Below, piece by piece: positions 1-8,440 of a stretch of 64,000 nt of DNA. A model generated the notes under the pieces. That model was given only the letters and a program-made list of their open reading frames with translations, did no database searches and had not been told where the DNA came from. The position numbers were made by a program, and so were the translations under genes. Numbering within the stretch: the first letter of the stretch is position 1; each line of letters begins with the position of its first letter. This stretch comes from Roseiarcus sp963774195 (GTDB lineage Bacteria > Pseudomonadota > Alphaproteobacteria > Rhizobiales > Beijerinckiaceae): assembly GCA_963774195.1 (NCBI GenBank), contig CAVZDY010000001.1, positions 744,001 to 808,000 on the forward strand. Reading direction: 5' to 3'.

Positions 1-147
1 AAGGCGCTCAAACTGCAGATCGCGCTGGCGAAGTTCAAGCGAAGGCTCATTCTGCGCAAATCGAAGCGGCAGCGCCAGGATGCTATGATTAAGGAGCTGC
101 GGTCGATCGTTTCCGCGATCAAACAAACGGGTGGCGCGGAGAGCTGA
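1..147 (+). CDS. C-terminal end of an unidentified protein
   Basis: The frame is open from the first base and ends at a TGA at 145-147, so only the last 48 residues are visible. They are strongly basic (repeated Lys/Arg/Gln around KFKRRL and KSKRQRQ) and end in TGGAES. The hldE start is 43 bases downstream on the same strand, so this gene may belong to the same LPS or glycan operon. The piece is too short to name a family. Confidence 0.5.
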   Translation, partial: KALKLQIALAKFKRRLILRKSKRQRQDAMIKELRSIVSAIKQTGGAES

Positions 148-190
148 GCGCTCTGCAGCGCCAAGGCGACCGCGGCAGGGGCAGGGGGTC

Positions 191-1654
191 ATGAACGCAT
201 CCTGGGTCGATAAGTGGCGCGGCGCGCGCGTGTTCGTGCTCGGCGACGTGATGCTCGACCGTTTCGTCTACGGCCGGGTGGAGCGCGTTTCGCCCGAGGC
301 GCCGATCCCGGTGCTGCACTTTCAGTCCGACAAGGCGATGCTGGGCGGCGCGGCGAATGTCGCGCGCAACATCGTCGGGCTCGGCGGCGAAGCGATCCTC
401 GCCGGCGTGCTCGGCGCCGACGCCGAGGGCGATCTGGTCGCTGGACCGCTGGTGGCGGCGGACGGCGTCGAGGGCCGCTTCGTGCGGCTCGCCGGCCATC
501 CGACGACGGTCAAGACCCGCTTCGTCTCGGGCGGCCAGCAGATCATGCGCCTCGACGTCGAGCAGGCGCTTGCACTCCGCCCGGAGACGATCGACGCGCT
601 CTACGTGCATTTCGAAGCCGTGGCGGACACCGTGCAGGCGGTGGTGCTGTCCGACTACGCCAAGGGCGTGCTGGCGCCGGCGCTCATTCGCCGCATCGTC
701 GATCTCGCGCGGGCGAAACGCGTGCCGGTGGTCGTCGATCCGAAGACGCGCGACGTCGCTCGCTACGCCGGCGCCACCGTGCTGACCCCCAATGCGTCGG
801 AGGCGGCGCTGATCGCCGGGGTCGATTGCCACGACGACGCTTTGGCGGCGCGCGCCGCGAAGGTCGTGCGCGAGCGCGCCGAGGTCGCGGCGGTGGTGCT
901 GACGCGCGGCGCACAGGGGATGACGGTGTGGGACCCGGCCGACGTCGAGGGCGCGCCGGCGCATATGCCGACAGTCGCGACGGAAGTGTTCGATGTTTCG
1001 GGTGCGGGCGACACGGTGGTCGCCGCGCTGGCGCTGGCGCTCGCCAGCGGCGGCTCGGTGACGACGGCGGCGCGCATCGCCAATGCGGCGGCGGGCATCG
1101 CGGTCGGCAAGCGCGGCACCGCGGTGGTGCGGGCGCGCGAGCTCGCGAAAGCGCTCGGCGGCGCCGGCGCGCAGGGCGACCCCAAGATCGTCGACGCCGA
1201 GGCTGCGGCGGCGATTGTCGCCGACTGGAAGGCGCATGGGCTGAAGGTCGGCTTCACCAACGGCTGCTTCGATCTGCTGCATCCCGGCCATGTCGAATTG
1301 CTGCGGCGCTCGCGCGCCGCCTGCGACCGGCTGATCGTCGCGCTCAACACCGACGCCTCGGTGCGCCGCCTCAAGGGGGAGACGCGGCCGGTGCAGAACG
1401 AGACCGCCCGCTCGATCGTGATGGCGGCGATCGACAGCGTCGATCTGGTGACGCTGTTCGGCGAGGACACGCCGCAGCAACTGATCGAATTGTTGAAGCC
1501 CGACTATCTCATCAAGGGGGCGGACTACACGACCGCCACCGTCGTCGGCGCCGACTTCGTGATGGCCAACGGCGGCAAGGTGCTGTTGGTGCCGCTCGAA
1601 GCCGGCCACAGCACGACCTCGATGATCGCGCGCGCCAACGCGGGGGCGGCATAG
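191..1654 (+). CDS. hldE: Bifunctional heptose-7-phosphate kinase / heptose-1-phosphate adenylyltransferase
   Basis: Cytoplasmic enzyme of ADP-L-glycero-D-manno-heptose synthesis for the LPS inner core. It phosphorylates heptose 7-phosphate at C1 and later adenylylates heptose 1-phosphate. The 487-residue length fits the two-domain family. The N-terminal half is a PfkB/ribokinase domain (GDVMLDRF near residue 17, GGAANVARN near 50, the GAGDT anion-hole motif near 270). The C-terminal half is a cytidylyltransferase-like domain (TNGCFDLLHPGH near residue 355, with the HxGH signature, and a terminal STTSMI). I chose ATG 191, preceded by a G-rich ribosome-binding stretch, because an earlier in-frame start at 131 adds residues with no family resemblance. 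It overlaps or abuts gmhB, indicating one operon. Confidence 0.96.
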   Translation: MNASWVDKWRGARVFVLGDVMLDRFVYGRVERVSPEAPIPVLHFQSDKAMLGGAANVARNIVGLGGEAILAGVLGADAEGDLVAGPLVAADGVEGRFVRLAGHPTTVKTRFVSGGQQIMRLDVEQALALRPETIDALYVHFEAVADTVQAVVLSDYAKGVLAPALIRRIVDLARAKRVPVVVDPKTRDVARYAGATVLTPNASEAALIAGVDCHDDALAARAAKVVRERAEVAAVVLTRGAQGMTVWDPADVEGAPAHMPTVATEVFDVSGAGDTVVAALALALASGGSVTTAARIANAAAGIAVGKRGTAVVRARELAKALGGAGAQGDPKIVDAEAAAAIVADWKAHGLKVGFTNGCFDLLHPGHVELLRRSRAACDRLIVALNTDASVRRLKGETRPVQNETARSIVMAAIDSVDLVTLFGEDTPQQLIELLKPDYLIKGADYTTATVVGADFVMANGGKVLLVPLEAGHSTTSMIARANAGAA

Positions 1655-2193
1655 TGACGGCGATGCCGCCCTGCCGCCGCTTCGCGCTGCTCGACCGTGA
1701 CGGCACGATCATCGTCGACAAGGTCTATCTGAAAGACCCCGACGGGGTCGAATTCGCGCCCGGCGCCGTCGATGGCCTTAGGCTGCTGCGCGACGCCGGC
1801 TTTGCGTTGGTGCTCGTCACCAATCAATCCGGCATCGCGCGTGGGTTTTTCGACGCCGAGGCGGTCGAGCGAGTGCACGCGCGGCTCGCGGCGATGCTGG
1901 CCGCCGAGGGGCTGCGCCTGGCGGCGATCTACTATTGCCCGCACGGGCCGGACGACGGCTGCGCCTGCCGCAAGCCCGCGCCCGGCATGGCGCTCCAGGC
2001 GATGCGCGATCTCGGTTTTGCCCCGGCTGAGGCCGTCTTCATCGGCGATAGCGAGGCCGACATGGGCGCCGCGGCGGCGGCGGACATTGCCGGCGTCCGC
2101 ATCGCGCCCGGCCTCGCCGGCGCGGCGGCCGATTTCCTCGCGGCGGCGCAACGCGCCTGCGCCCTCTTCACCGCCCAAGAGATCGAGGCTTGA
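1654..2193 (+). CDS. gmhB: D-glycero-beta-D-manno-heptose 1,7-bisphosphate 7-phosphatase
   Basis: HAD-superfamily phosphatase that removes the C7 phosphate from heptose 1,7-bisphosphate, between the two HldE reactions. Motif I LLDRDGT lies at the N-terminus with its two catalytic Asp. TNQSGIARG is motif II. The zinc-knuckle pattern CPHGPDDGCACRKP and the motif IV region IGDSEADM follow in the expected order. The length of about 179 residues is normal. The GTG at 1654 overlaps the hldE stop (TAGTG), suggesting translational coupling. An in-frame ATG at 1663 is an equally plausible start and gives 176 residues. Confidence 0.93.
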   Translation: MTAMPPCRRFALLDRDGTIIVDKVYLKDPDGVEFAPGAVDGLRLLRDAGFALVLVTNQSGIARGFFDAEAVERVHARLAAMLAAEGLRLAAIYYCPHGPDDGCACRKPAPGMALQAMRDLGFAPAEAVFIGDSEADMGAAAAADIAGVRIAPGLAGAAADFLAAAQRACALFTAQEIEA

Positions 2194-2195
2194 CC

Positions 2196-3185
2196 ATGTA
2201 TGTGATCACGGGGGGAGCCGGCTTCATCGGCTCGAACATCGCCGCCTCGCTCGACGCCGAAGGCGCCGACGTCGCCATCATCGACTGGCTCGGCTCGGAC
2301 GACTTCAAATGGCGCAACATCGCCAAGCGCCGCCTCGTCGACATCGTGCCGCCCGAGGCGGGCGCCGCCTTCCTCGAGGCCAATCGCGAAGACATTGACG
2401 GCGTCGTCCATATGGGCGCCATCTCGACCACGACCGAGACCGACGTCGACGCGATCGTGCGCAACAACTTCCGTCAGTCGGTCGATCACTGGACGTTCTG
2501 CGCCCGCCACGGGATTCCGTTCGTCTACGCCTCCTCGGCGGCGACCTATGGCGATGGCGGCGCCGGCTTCCTCGACCGGTTCGACGCCGACTACTTTTCG
2601 CGCTTGAGGCCGCTCAATCCGTACGGCTGGAGCAAGCACGTCTTCGACCGCTGGGTCTTGAACGCGATCGAGACCGGCAAGCCGACCCCGCCGCGCTGGG
2701 CCGGGCTCAAGTTCTTCAACGTCTACGGCCCCAACGAATATCATAAAGGAGGGCAGCGCTCGGTCGCGGTGCAACTGCACGCGCAGATTCGCGAGCGTGG
2801 CGCGGTGCGCCTGTTCCGCTCCGACAATCCCGACTACGCCGACGGCGAGCAATTGCGCGATTTCGTCTGGGTCGGCGATTGCGTCAATGTGGCGCGCTGG
2901 GCGCTGGAGGATGCGTCGGCGCCGTCCGGGCTCTACAACGTCGGCTCCGGCGTCGCGCGCTCGTTCGCCGACAAGGCGCGGATCGCCTTCCGCGAACTGG
3001 GGATGGAGCCGCGCATCGAGTTCATCGACCTGCCGGCCAATCTCAAGGGCAAGTACCAGTACTACACCTGCGCCTCGACCGAGAAGCTGCGCGCCGCCGG
3101 CTTCAAGACGCCGCTGACCGGCCTCGAAGAGGGCTTGCGGCTCTATATCGGCGACTATCTCGAAACGGCCGACCGGTTCCGCTGA
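2196..3185 (+). CDS. hldD: ADP-L-glycero-D-manno-heptose 6-epimerase
   Basis: Last step of the heptose pathway: NADP-dependent C6 epimerisation of ADP-heptose. This is a short-chain dehydrogenase/reductase of 329 residues, matching the family. The Rossmann motif GGAGFIGSN is at residues 7-15, the catalytic YGWSK (YxxxK) near residue 145, and the region KYQYYT typical of HldD near 285. The start ATG 2196 sits two bases after the gmhB stop. hldE, gmhB and hldD thus form a compact three-gene module encoding all heptose steps except the sedoheptulose 7-phosphate isomerase, which is not in the window. Confidence 0.96.
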   Translation: MYVITGGAGFIGSNIAASLDAEGADVAIIDWLGSDDFKWRNIAKRRLVDIVPPEAGAAFLEANREDIDGVVHMGAISTTTETDVDAIVRNNFRQSVDHWTFCARHGIPFVYASSAATYGDGGAGFLDRFDADYFSRLRPLNPYGWSKHVFDRWVLNAIETGKPTPPRWAGLKFFNVYGPNEYHKGGQRSVAVQLHAQIRERGAVRLFRSDNPDYADGEQLRDFVWVGDCVNVARWALEDASAPSGLYNVGSGVARSFADKARIAFRELGMEPRIEFIDLPANLKGKYQYYTCASTEKLRAAGFKTPLTGLEEGLRLYIGDYLETADRFR

Positions 3186-3191
3186 GGCGCT

Positions 3192-4364
3192 ATGCAAGAG
3201 CTTCACGCCGCCGTCGCGCGCAGCGCCCGCTGGCTCCGCGAGGCGGCGTTGCCGCTATGGGCCTCGCGCGGCTTCGACGCCGAGCGCGGCGTCTTCGAGG
3301 AGCAGCTCGACTTCGCGGCCGCGCCGCTCTTGAGCGCGCCGCGCCGCGTGATGGTGCAGGCGCGCCAAATCTCGGTTTACGCCGCGGCGGCGCTGTCCGG
3401 CCGCTATCCCTTAGGCGCACCGCTCGCGCTCAGCGCCGCCCGGTCGATGATCGCGACTTATCTTGAGGCCGACGGCGCGCCGGGCTGGGCGTTCGCCGCC
3501 GACCGGGCGGGGCGGATTGTCGACGCGCGGCGCGACCTCTACGCCCATGCCTTCGTTCTCTTCGCGCTCGCCTGGGCGATGCGGCTCGAACCCGATCCGG
3601 CCTTTGCGGCGGCGGTCGACGCGACGCTCGCCTTTCTCGACGACGCCTTCGCCGATCCGCGCCATGGCGGCTATTGGGATTGTCTGCCGCGCGCCGACGA
3701 TTGCCGCCGCCAGAACCCGCATATGCACCTCTTCGAGGCGTTGATCGCGCTGTACGAGACGACCGGCCGGCCCGATCTCTTCGGCCGTTGCCGCAAGCTC
3801 GCCGCGCTTGCGCTGTCGCGCTTCTACGATCCTTCGAGCGGCGCGCTGCGCGAGGTATTCGACGATCGCTGGGCCGTTCGCCCGCGGCCGGGCGAGGGCA
3901 GCGTCGAGCCCGGCCATCTCTACGAATGGGCGTGGCTGCTGCGCCGCTATCAGGCGATCGGCGGCGACGACCCCAGCGAGGCGGTCGCCGCCTTGATCGC
4001 CCTGGCGACCCGCGCCGGCCTCGAAGCGGCGCGCGGCCGGGTGATCGACGAGATCGGCGAGGACGGCCGCGCCCGCGCTGTCTCCAGCCGTTCCTGGCCC
4101 CACGCCGAGGCCTTGAAGGCGCTCACCGAAGAGGCCGCCCACGGCGAGACGCGCCACGCCGACGCCGTTCCGGCGATCCTGACGCGCCTCAGCGACCTCT
4201 ATTGCCCCGCCGATCTCAACGGCGGCTGGGTCGACCACCTCGACGCCGAAGACCTGCCGATCAGCAAGGTCATGCCGGCCAGCACGCTCTATCACCTCTT
4301 TTTCGGCATCGCCGCGGTGGAGGATTTCGCGGGTGGAGCTTGTTCGGCGGCGCCGAGCAGGTGA
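3192..4364 (+). CDS. AGE-family (N-acylglucosamine 2-epimerase-like) sugar epimerase/isomerase
   Basis: An all-helical (alpha/alpha)6-barrel protein of 390 residues. The family signatures RQNPHMHLFEA (near residue 178) and EPGHLYEWAWLL (near 240), and the terminal MPASTLYHLFF, carry the conserved His and Glu residues used by AGE, YihS and mannose isomerase-type enzymes. Substrate cannot be read from the sequence. It starts six bases after hldD, so it is probably co-transcribed with the heptose genes and may supply a ketose or mannose-type sugar phosphate for LPS. No transmembrane segment is visible, so it should be cytoplasmic. Confidence 0.85.
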   Translation: MQELHAAVARSARWLREAALPLWASRGFDAERGVFEEQLDFAAAPLLSAPRRVMVQARQISVYAAAALSGRYPLGAPLALSAARSMIATYLEADGAPGWAFAADRAGRIVDARRDLYAHAFVLFALAWAMRLEPDPAFAAAVDATLAFLDDAFADPRHGGYWDCLPRADDCRRQNPHMHLFEALIALYETTGRPDLFGRCRKLAALALSRFYDPSSGALREVFDDRWAVRPRPGEGSVEPGHLYEWAWLLRRYQAIGGDDPSEAVAALIALATRAGLEAARGRVIDEIGEDGRARAVSSRSWPHAEALKALTEEAAHGETRHADAVPAILTRLSDLYCPADLNGGWVDHLDAEDLPISKVMPASTLYHLFFGIAAVEDFAGGACSAAPSR

Positions 4365-4487
4365 CAAGCGGGCTGGCGGCGACATAGAATTGTTTGCGAT
4401 TGTCGCGGGACGTGGACATACGACCAGCCGAATGAATTACCGAGCGACCAAAGACCTTGAAGGGGCCCCGGACGGGGAGCGCGCCGC

Positions 4488-5696
4488 TTGAGAGGCGACG
4501 AACTCGCGCCCTTTGGTCGCGGCGAGCGCGGCTCGCTTTCCGGGCGGACCATTTTGCAGATCATTCCCCGGCTCGACGCCGGCGGCGCCGAGCGGACGAC
4601 GATCGACGTCGCGGCAGCGCTGGCGCGGGCCGGCGCGCGAGCCTTGGTCGCCTCGGAGGGCGGGCGTCTCGTCAGCGAATTGCAGGCGGTCGGCGGCGTA
4701 CTCCTGCCGTTTCCGGCCGCGACGAAAAATCCGTTCGCGATGGCGTTGAACGCGCGGCGGCTGGCGCGCCTCATCCGGTCCGAGCGGGTCGATCTCGTTC
4801 ATGCGCGCTCGCGCGCGCCGGCTTGGGTCGCCCTGGGCGCCTGCCGCGACGCCAAGCGTCCGCTCGTCACCACGTTTCACGGCTCCTACAGCGGCCGCTC
4901 GTCGCTCAAGCTGCTCTATAATTCCGTCATGGCGCGCGGCGACGCAGTGATCGCGAATTCCGAATACACCGCCGACATGATCGTGCGCCTCTATCCCTAT
5001 GCGCGCCCTCGCCTCAGGGTGATCCATCGCGGAACCGACTTCTCCAAATTTACGCCCGAGACGATCGATCCGGCGCGCGTCAAGCGTTTGCGCGAGGAAT
5101 GGGGCGTCGCGCCGCACGACCGGATCGTGCTGCTCGCCGCGCGGCTGACCGGATGGAAGGGTCACAAGACGCTGATCGAAGCGGCGCGTCTCTTGAAGGC
5201 CGGCGGCGTTTCCGACGTGCGCTATGTGTTCGCCGGCGATTCCCAGGGCCGAGACGGCTATGTGCGGGAGCTCGATGCGCTGATCGCCAAGAACGGCCTC
5301 GACGGCCTTGTCCTGAGGGTCGGCCATTGCGACGACATGCCGGCGGCGTTTCTCGCCGCGAGTGTCGTCGCGGTGCCCTCGACCGAGCCCGAGGCGTTCG
5401 GCCGCACGGCGGTCGAGGCTCAGTCGATGGGCGCGCTGGTCGTCGTTTCGGATCTCGGCGCCGTGCCGGAGACAGTGCTGGCGCCGCCGCAGACCGCGCC
5501 GGAAGCCCGCACCGGCTGGCGGACGCCGCCGGGCGAGGCCGAAGCGTTGGCGAAGGCTTTGCAGAATGCGCTCACCCTGGGCGCTTCCGCTCGCGAGGCG
5601 ATGATCAAGCGCGCTCGCGCCCACGTCGAGAGCAAGTTCTCGCTCGAAACCATGCTGCGCAATACGCTCGACGTGTATCAGCAGACGCTGGCCTGA
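4488..5696 (+). CDS. GT4-type glycosyltransferase, probably LPS or surface glycan
   Basis: Retaining GT-B glycosyltransferase of about 402 residues. The N-terminal acceptor domain begins TILQIIPRLDAGGAERTT, with the GG(A)E loop typical of group 1 transferases. The C-terminal nucleotide-sugar domain has LLAARLTGWKGHKTLIEAA and the E-x7-E motif EPEAFGRTAVE near residue 302. The only in-frame start before the conserved region is TTG 4488. The 123-base gap after the epimerase gene carries no clear terminator, so it could be the distal gene of the heptose operon. The acceptor is unknown. Confidence 0.88.
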   Translation: MRGDELAPFGRGERGSLSGRTILQIIPRLDAGGAERTTIDVAAALARAGARALVASEGGRLVSELQAVGGVLLPFPAATKNPFAMALNARRLARLIRSERVDLVHARSRAPAWVALGACRDAKRPLVTTFHGSYSGRSSLKLLYNSVMARGDAVIANSEYTADMIVRLYPYARPRLRVIHRGTDFSKFTPETIDPARVKRLREEWGVAPHDRIVLLAARLTGWKGHKTLIEAARLLKAGGVSDVRYVFAGDSQGRDGYVRELDALIAKNGLDGLVLRVGHCDDMPAAFLAASVVAVPSTEPEAFGRTAVEAQSMGALVVVSDLGAVPETVLAPPQTAPEARTGWRTPPGEAEALAKALQNALTLGASAREAMIKRARAHVESKFSLETMLRNTLDVYQQTLA

Positions 5697-5701
5697 CGGA
5701 C

Positions 5702-5725
5702 GATCGCGCCGGGGTAGGCGCGATC
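5702..5725. terminator. Hairpin between convergent genes
   Basis: GATCGCGCC (5702-5710) and GGCGCGATC (5717-5725) form a perfect 9-bp stem with a six-base loop. It lies between the end of the glycosyltransferase (5696) and the end of the convergent small gene (5736). No T-run follows on either strand, so this is a possible bidirectional terminator rather than a textbook intrinsic one. Confidence 0.5.
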
Positions 5726-5735
5726 ATCGCCGCGA

Positions 5736-6086
5736 CTATTGCGGACCCGACGCGCCGTCGTCCATTTCGCCGGGACCGCCAGGGCCGCCCGGCCCAGGTC
5801 CATTTGACCCAGGTCCATTCGGGCCAGCTCCATTCGGCCCCCCGCCCGGACCGCCGGCTCCGCCACGGCCGTTGCCCCAGTTCATCACCGATCGACCAAT
5901 CGCCGCGAGGCAGGTTTGTGACAGCTCGGTCTTGTGCGCTCTCAGGCACTTCATGATCCGTCCCTGCCCGGATTCGACGCCCTGACACAGGGTGTCGACG
6001 TGGCACGCCGACCGCAGCGCCTGGGCGTGCGCGACGGTGATCGGCGACAAGGCCAATAGGAGAGCGAATATCCCAACTGCGCGCAT
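5736..6086 (-). CDS. Small secreted Cys-rich protein with Gly/Pro/Asn tail
   Basis: A 116-residue protein. Residues 1-22 form a signal peptide (hydrophobic IFALLLALSPIT ending AHA-Q). The mature part has four Cys spaced as CHVDTLC, KCL and TCL, resembling the Cys-rich repeat seen in short bacterial periplasmic proteins and in the GLG1/FGFR Cys-rich family. The last 45 residues are low complexity, built of GPN/GPG units, ending acidic. Function unknown; presumably periplasmic or extracellular. It lies next to a secreted glycosidase gene on the same strand. The Cys-rich family link is inference. Confidence 0.7.
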   Translation of the reverse strand: MRAVGIFALLLALSPITVAHAQALRSACHVDTLCQGVESGQGRIMKCLRAHKTELSQTCLAAIGRSVMNWGNGRGGAGGPGGGPNGAGPNGPGSNGPGPGGPGGPGEMDDGASGPQ

Positions 6087-6193
6087 TACGGGTCCTCCGT
6101 ATGTCTAAGTTCTTGCAATACTTTTCACGTCTGCAAGCCAGAACGGCTGAGCTCAGCCGAGATAACGAGCCGGGTCTAAACGCCGAAACGCCC

Positions 6194-7082
6194 TCAACGG
6201 CCGAGCCGCGCAGCGATCTCGACCGCCTTGGCGGTCGGCCGGCCCTCGTCGTCGACAAGGCTTGGCTTGCCGTACCAGATGACCAAACCCTGCACCCCCG
6301 CTTTGACCGCTTCTTCGATTCCGGGAAGGTTCGCGTCCGCGCCGACGCTCCAATTCGCGGGGTCCTCGGAGGCCCATACCGGCTTGGACTGGGAATGAAC
6401 GAGCCTCGCCCAGTTTTCGAACGTCGCCGACGTATCCTTATTCGCGTTGTGCGAGTTGACAATATCAAAACTTTGTGCCACCGCGGGATTGCGGGCGAGG
6501 TCGGCGAGCGTGGCGCCGACGTGTTGCCGGTCGGGGCCGAGCAGAACGGTTTGGCCGCCGATCAGGGACCGCAGCTCCGCGACGATCGCGACGATTTCGA
6601 TCGTCGCCGATGCCCGGCTCGTTGAACGGCGACAGAAAATCAGGGTGAAACGTGCTGATGTAATTGGCGAGCCAGTCGGCGTATTGCCGGTCGCTCCAGC
6701 CCTGATAGTCCTTCATGCCGACCGACATCGGGCTGGCGTAGATCGCAAGGCCCAGGCGCCGCGCATAACTCGCGACGTTCTTGTAGAGGCCGGAGTAATG
6801 GCCAGCGTCGCGCTCGCCAGGAAAAATCGGCAGCCGGATTCCGTTGACCTTCGCTTTGTCTTTCAGGCCCCCCAGTACAGCGACATAGTTTGCGTCGGTG
6901 AGCGCCGTCGCCGGCGAATACATCTGGTGTTCCGGGAATGAGGTCTTGAGGTCGGCGAGGTACCACCGCAGGGAGGCGCGGCCGCCGGAATCCGCGGCGC
7001 CGCCCCCCAGGTCCTGCGGCGACGCGGCGCCCGAGAATGCGAAAAGGCAGAACGCCGCGAGCGAAGTGGCTTTCCCGATCAT
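6194..7082 (-). pseudogene. Secreted clan GH-A glycosidase (GH30/GH59-like), interrupted by one frameshift
   Basis: The N-terminal part reads from ATG 7082: a signal peptide (MIGKATSLAAFCLFAFSGAA), then residues such as IYASPMSVGMKD (GH30-like SPxxMK position) and FNEP near residue 155, whose Glu is the likely acid/base. After about 6602 the frame is lost. The homologous continuation is in another frame (IEIVAIVAELRSLIGG, then SFDIVNSHN, then PVWASEDPANWSV, where Glu would be the nucleophile) and ends at 6194. The two parts join with one base skipped and no missing segment, giving roughly 295 residues. An alternative start at 7115 would overlap the upstream gene. The family assignment is inferred from motifs. 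Confidence 0.7.
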
Positions 7083-7105
7083 GTTGCGACCTGCGCGAAA
7101 CCCGC

Positions 7106-8188
7106 TCAAAACCACTGGCCCGGGTTGAGCAGCCCGGCGTCGACCAAGTCCTGCGTCGAGCCATATTCCTTGCTAAATTGCTGCTTCAACGAGAGCCCGC
7201 GCAGCTTCAGCGCCCCGGCGAAGGAAGACCCGCGCCCGAGGCCATCCTCGTCGATCACCGAATGCGTCTCGACGTTCGCCGCGGTCCCGAGATGCGCTTC
7301 GTCGCGCAGCAATCCAAACCGGATCAGGCAAGCGGTTGGACTCGAATGCCAGGGCGAATGGGGAACGTTCATCCGGCTCGGAGCCAAAAGGCGCGTGTCG
7401 GAGACATAGGCGCAGAGAGGCTCCCACTTGGCCAGCGGGATGCGGTTCAGCGCGGGGCTCCTGTTGGGCTGTCTCGCATAGAGCGACCGCCGCTGCAGGC
7501 CGCCCTGCACGATCACATTGCGGAAAAGGCCCGAACTCGGCGTCGTCGTATAACCCAGGGGGTCGAAATACTGGAGCTTGCGCGTCGCCTGGTCATCGTT
7601 GACGTCGAGCGCGTCGGCAGGGCCTTCGCCGTACATCTCGACGACCAGCGCATAGACCTGCTTGCGGTTCTCGGATTCGAGGAAGTCGAGGAAATCCCTG
7701 ACGGTTCGGGTTTCGCTGCGATAGAAGACGAAGAAATCGGTCGTCTCGAGCGATAGGCACCAACGCCCTGTCGCATAGCGCCCGCGCAGGAAATTCAGGT
7801 CGTGTTTGACCTGCGACGGGCTCCAAGGCCCCTTGGGACGCCAAACCGCGCCGCCGGTCTCGCCGAGGCGACCGGCAAGGTCGGCCTTCTCGGAGAGATC
7901 GAGGAAGACGAACTCCTTCACCCCGAGTTGGCGATGATGCTCGAGGAAGGCGTCAAACAGCCCATCGTAGCCGTAGTAGGCCGCGACGAGAACGACTCCG
8001 GCGCGCTCGACGGGTCTGGACGGTCCGGCGATTTGCATCAGTCGCCGGCCATGATTCCACGCCCACAGGGAGGAAAGGAGCTGATGCTGGACAAAAAAGC
8101 GGGCGGTGAGGAGATTGATCTTGAAGCCCGTCAAGCCGAGCCGCCGGCGCAAGGCAGGGCCCGGGCCGGGCATCGGCGCCTTGTTCAT
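7106..8188 (-). CDS. Glycosyltransferase (GT2/GT92-like)
   Basis: A 360-residue cytoplasmic protein. The core reads VVLVAAYYGYDGLFDAFLEH, then lyase-free GT-A-like elements EFVFLDLSEK and an acidic WCLSLETTDFFVF, then NRIPLAKW and a C-terminal LKLRG region. This order resembles the family 2 type 4 transferases (GT92-like) found in capsule and exopolysaccharide loci. I chose ATG 8188 because the in-frame extension to 8428 is Arg/Pro-rich with no resemblance to the family. It lies 23 bases upstream of the glycosidase gene, probably one operon. Donor and acceptor unknown. Confidence 0.75.
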   Translation of the reverse strand: MNKAPMPGPGPALRRRLGLTGFKINLLTARFFVQHQLLSSLWAWNHGRRLMQIAGPSRPVERAGVVLVAAYYGYDGLFDAFLEHHRQLGVKEFVFLDLSEKADLAGRLGETGGAVWRPKGPWSPSQVKHDLNFLRGRYATGRWCLSLETTDFFVFYRSETRTVRDFLDFLESENRKQVYALVVEMYGEGPADALDVNDDQATRKLQYFDPLGYTTTPSSGLFRNVIVQGGLQRRSLYARQPNRSPALNRIPLAKWEPLCAYVSDTRLLAPSRMNVPHSPWHSSPTACLIRFGLLRDEAHLGTAANVETHSVIDEDGLGRGSSFAGALKLRGLSLKQQFSKEYGSTQDLVDAGLLNPGQWF

Positions 8189-8440
8189 CTTTTGCTGGCG
8201 AGGAGGAATCACGCTTCGCCCCGCAAATCCGGGAAGGATAGAGACATCGCCTCGCTTTGGGCTCGAGGGGCGGCTAATTTCGGCGCCAAAATGGCGAAGG
8301 GGTGTCCCAGTGTCAACGTGACCCAAATGGCTCGGGCGGGCTCGACGAGGGCCGCTTCGCGGAAACGTGACCAAACGCGGCTCTGTTGCAGGCGCTTCGC
8401 GACGGCTAAACCGCACATTGCAGTCCATCGGGGATCAGGC

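Noticed and set aside
6101..6625. 174-residue plus-strand frame opposite the glycosidase
   Set aside because: No ribosome-binding context or domain; the minus strand carries glycosidase motifs.
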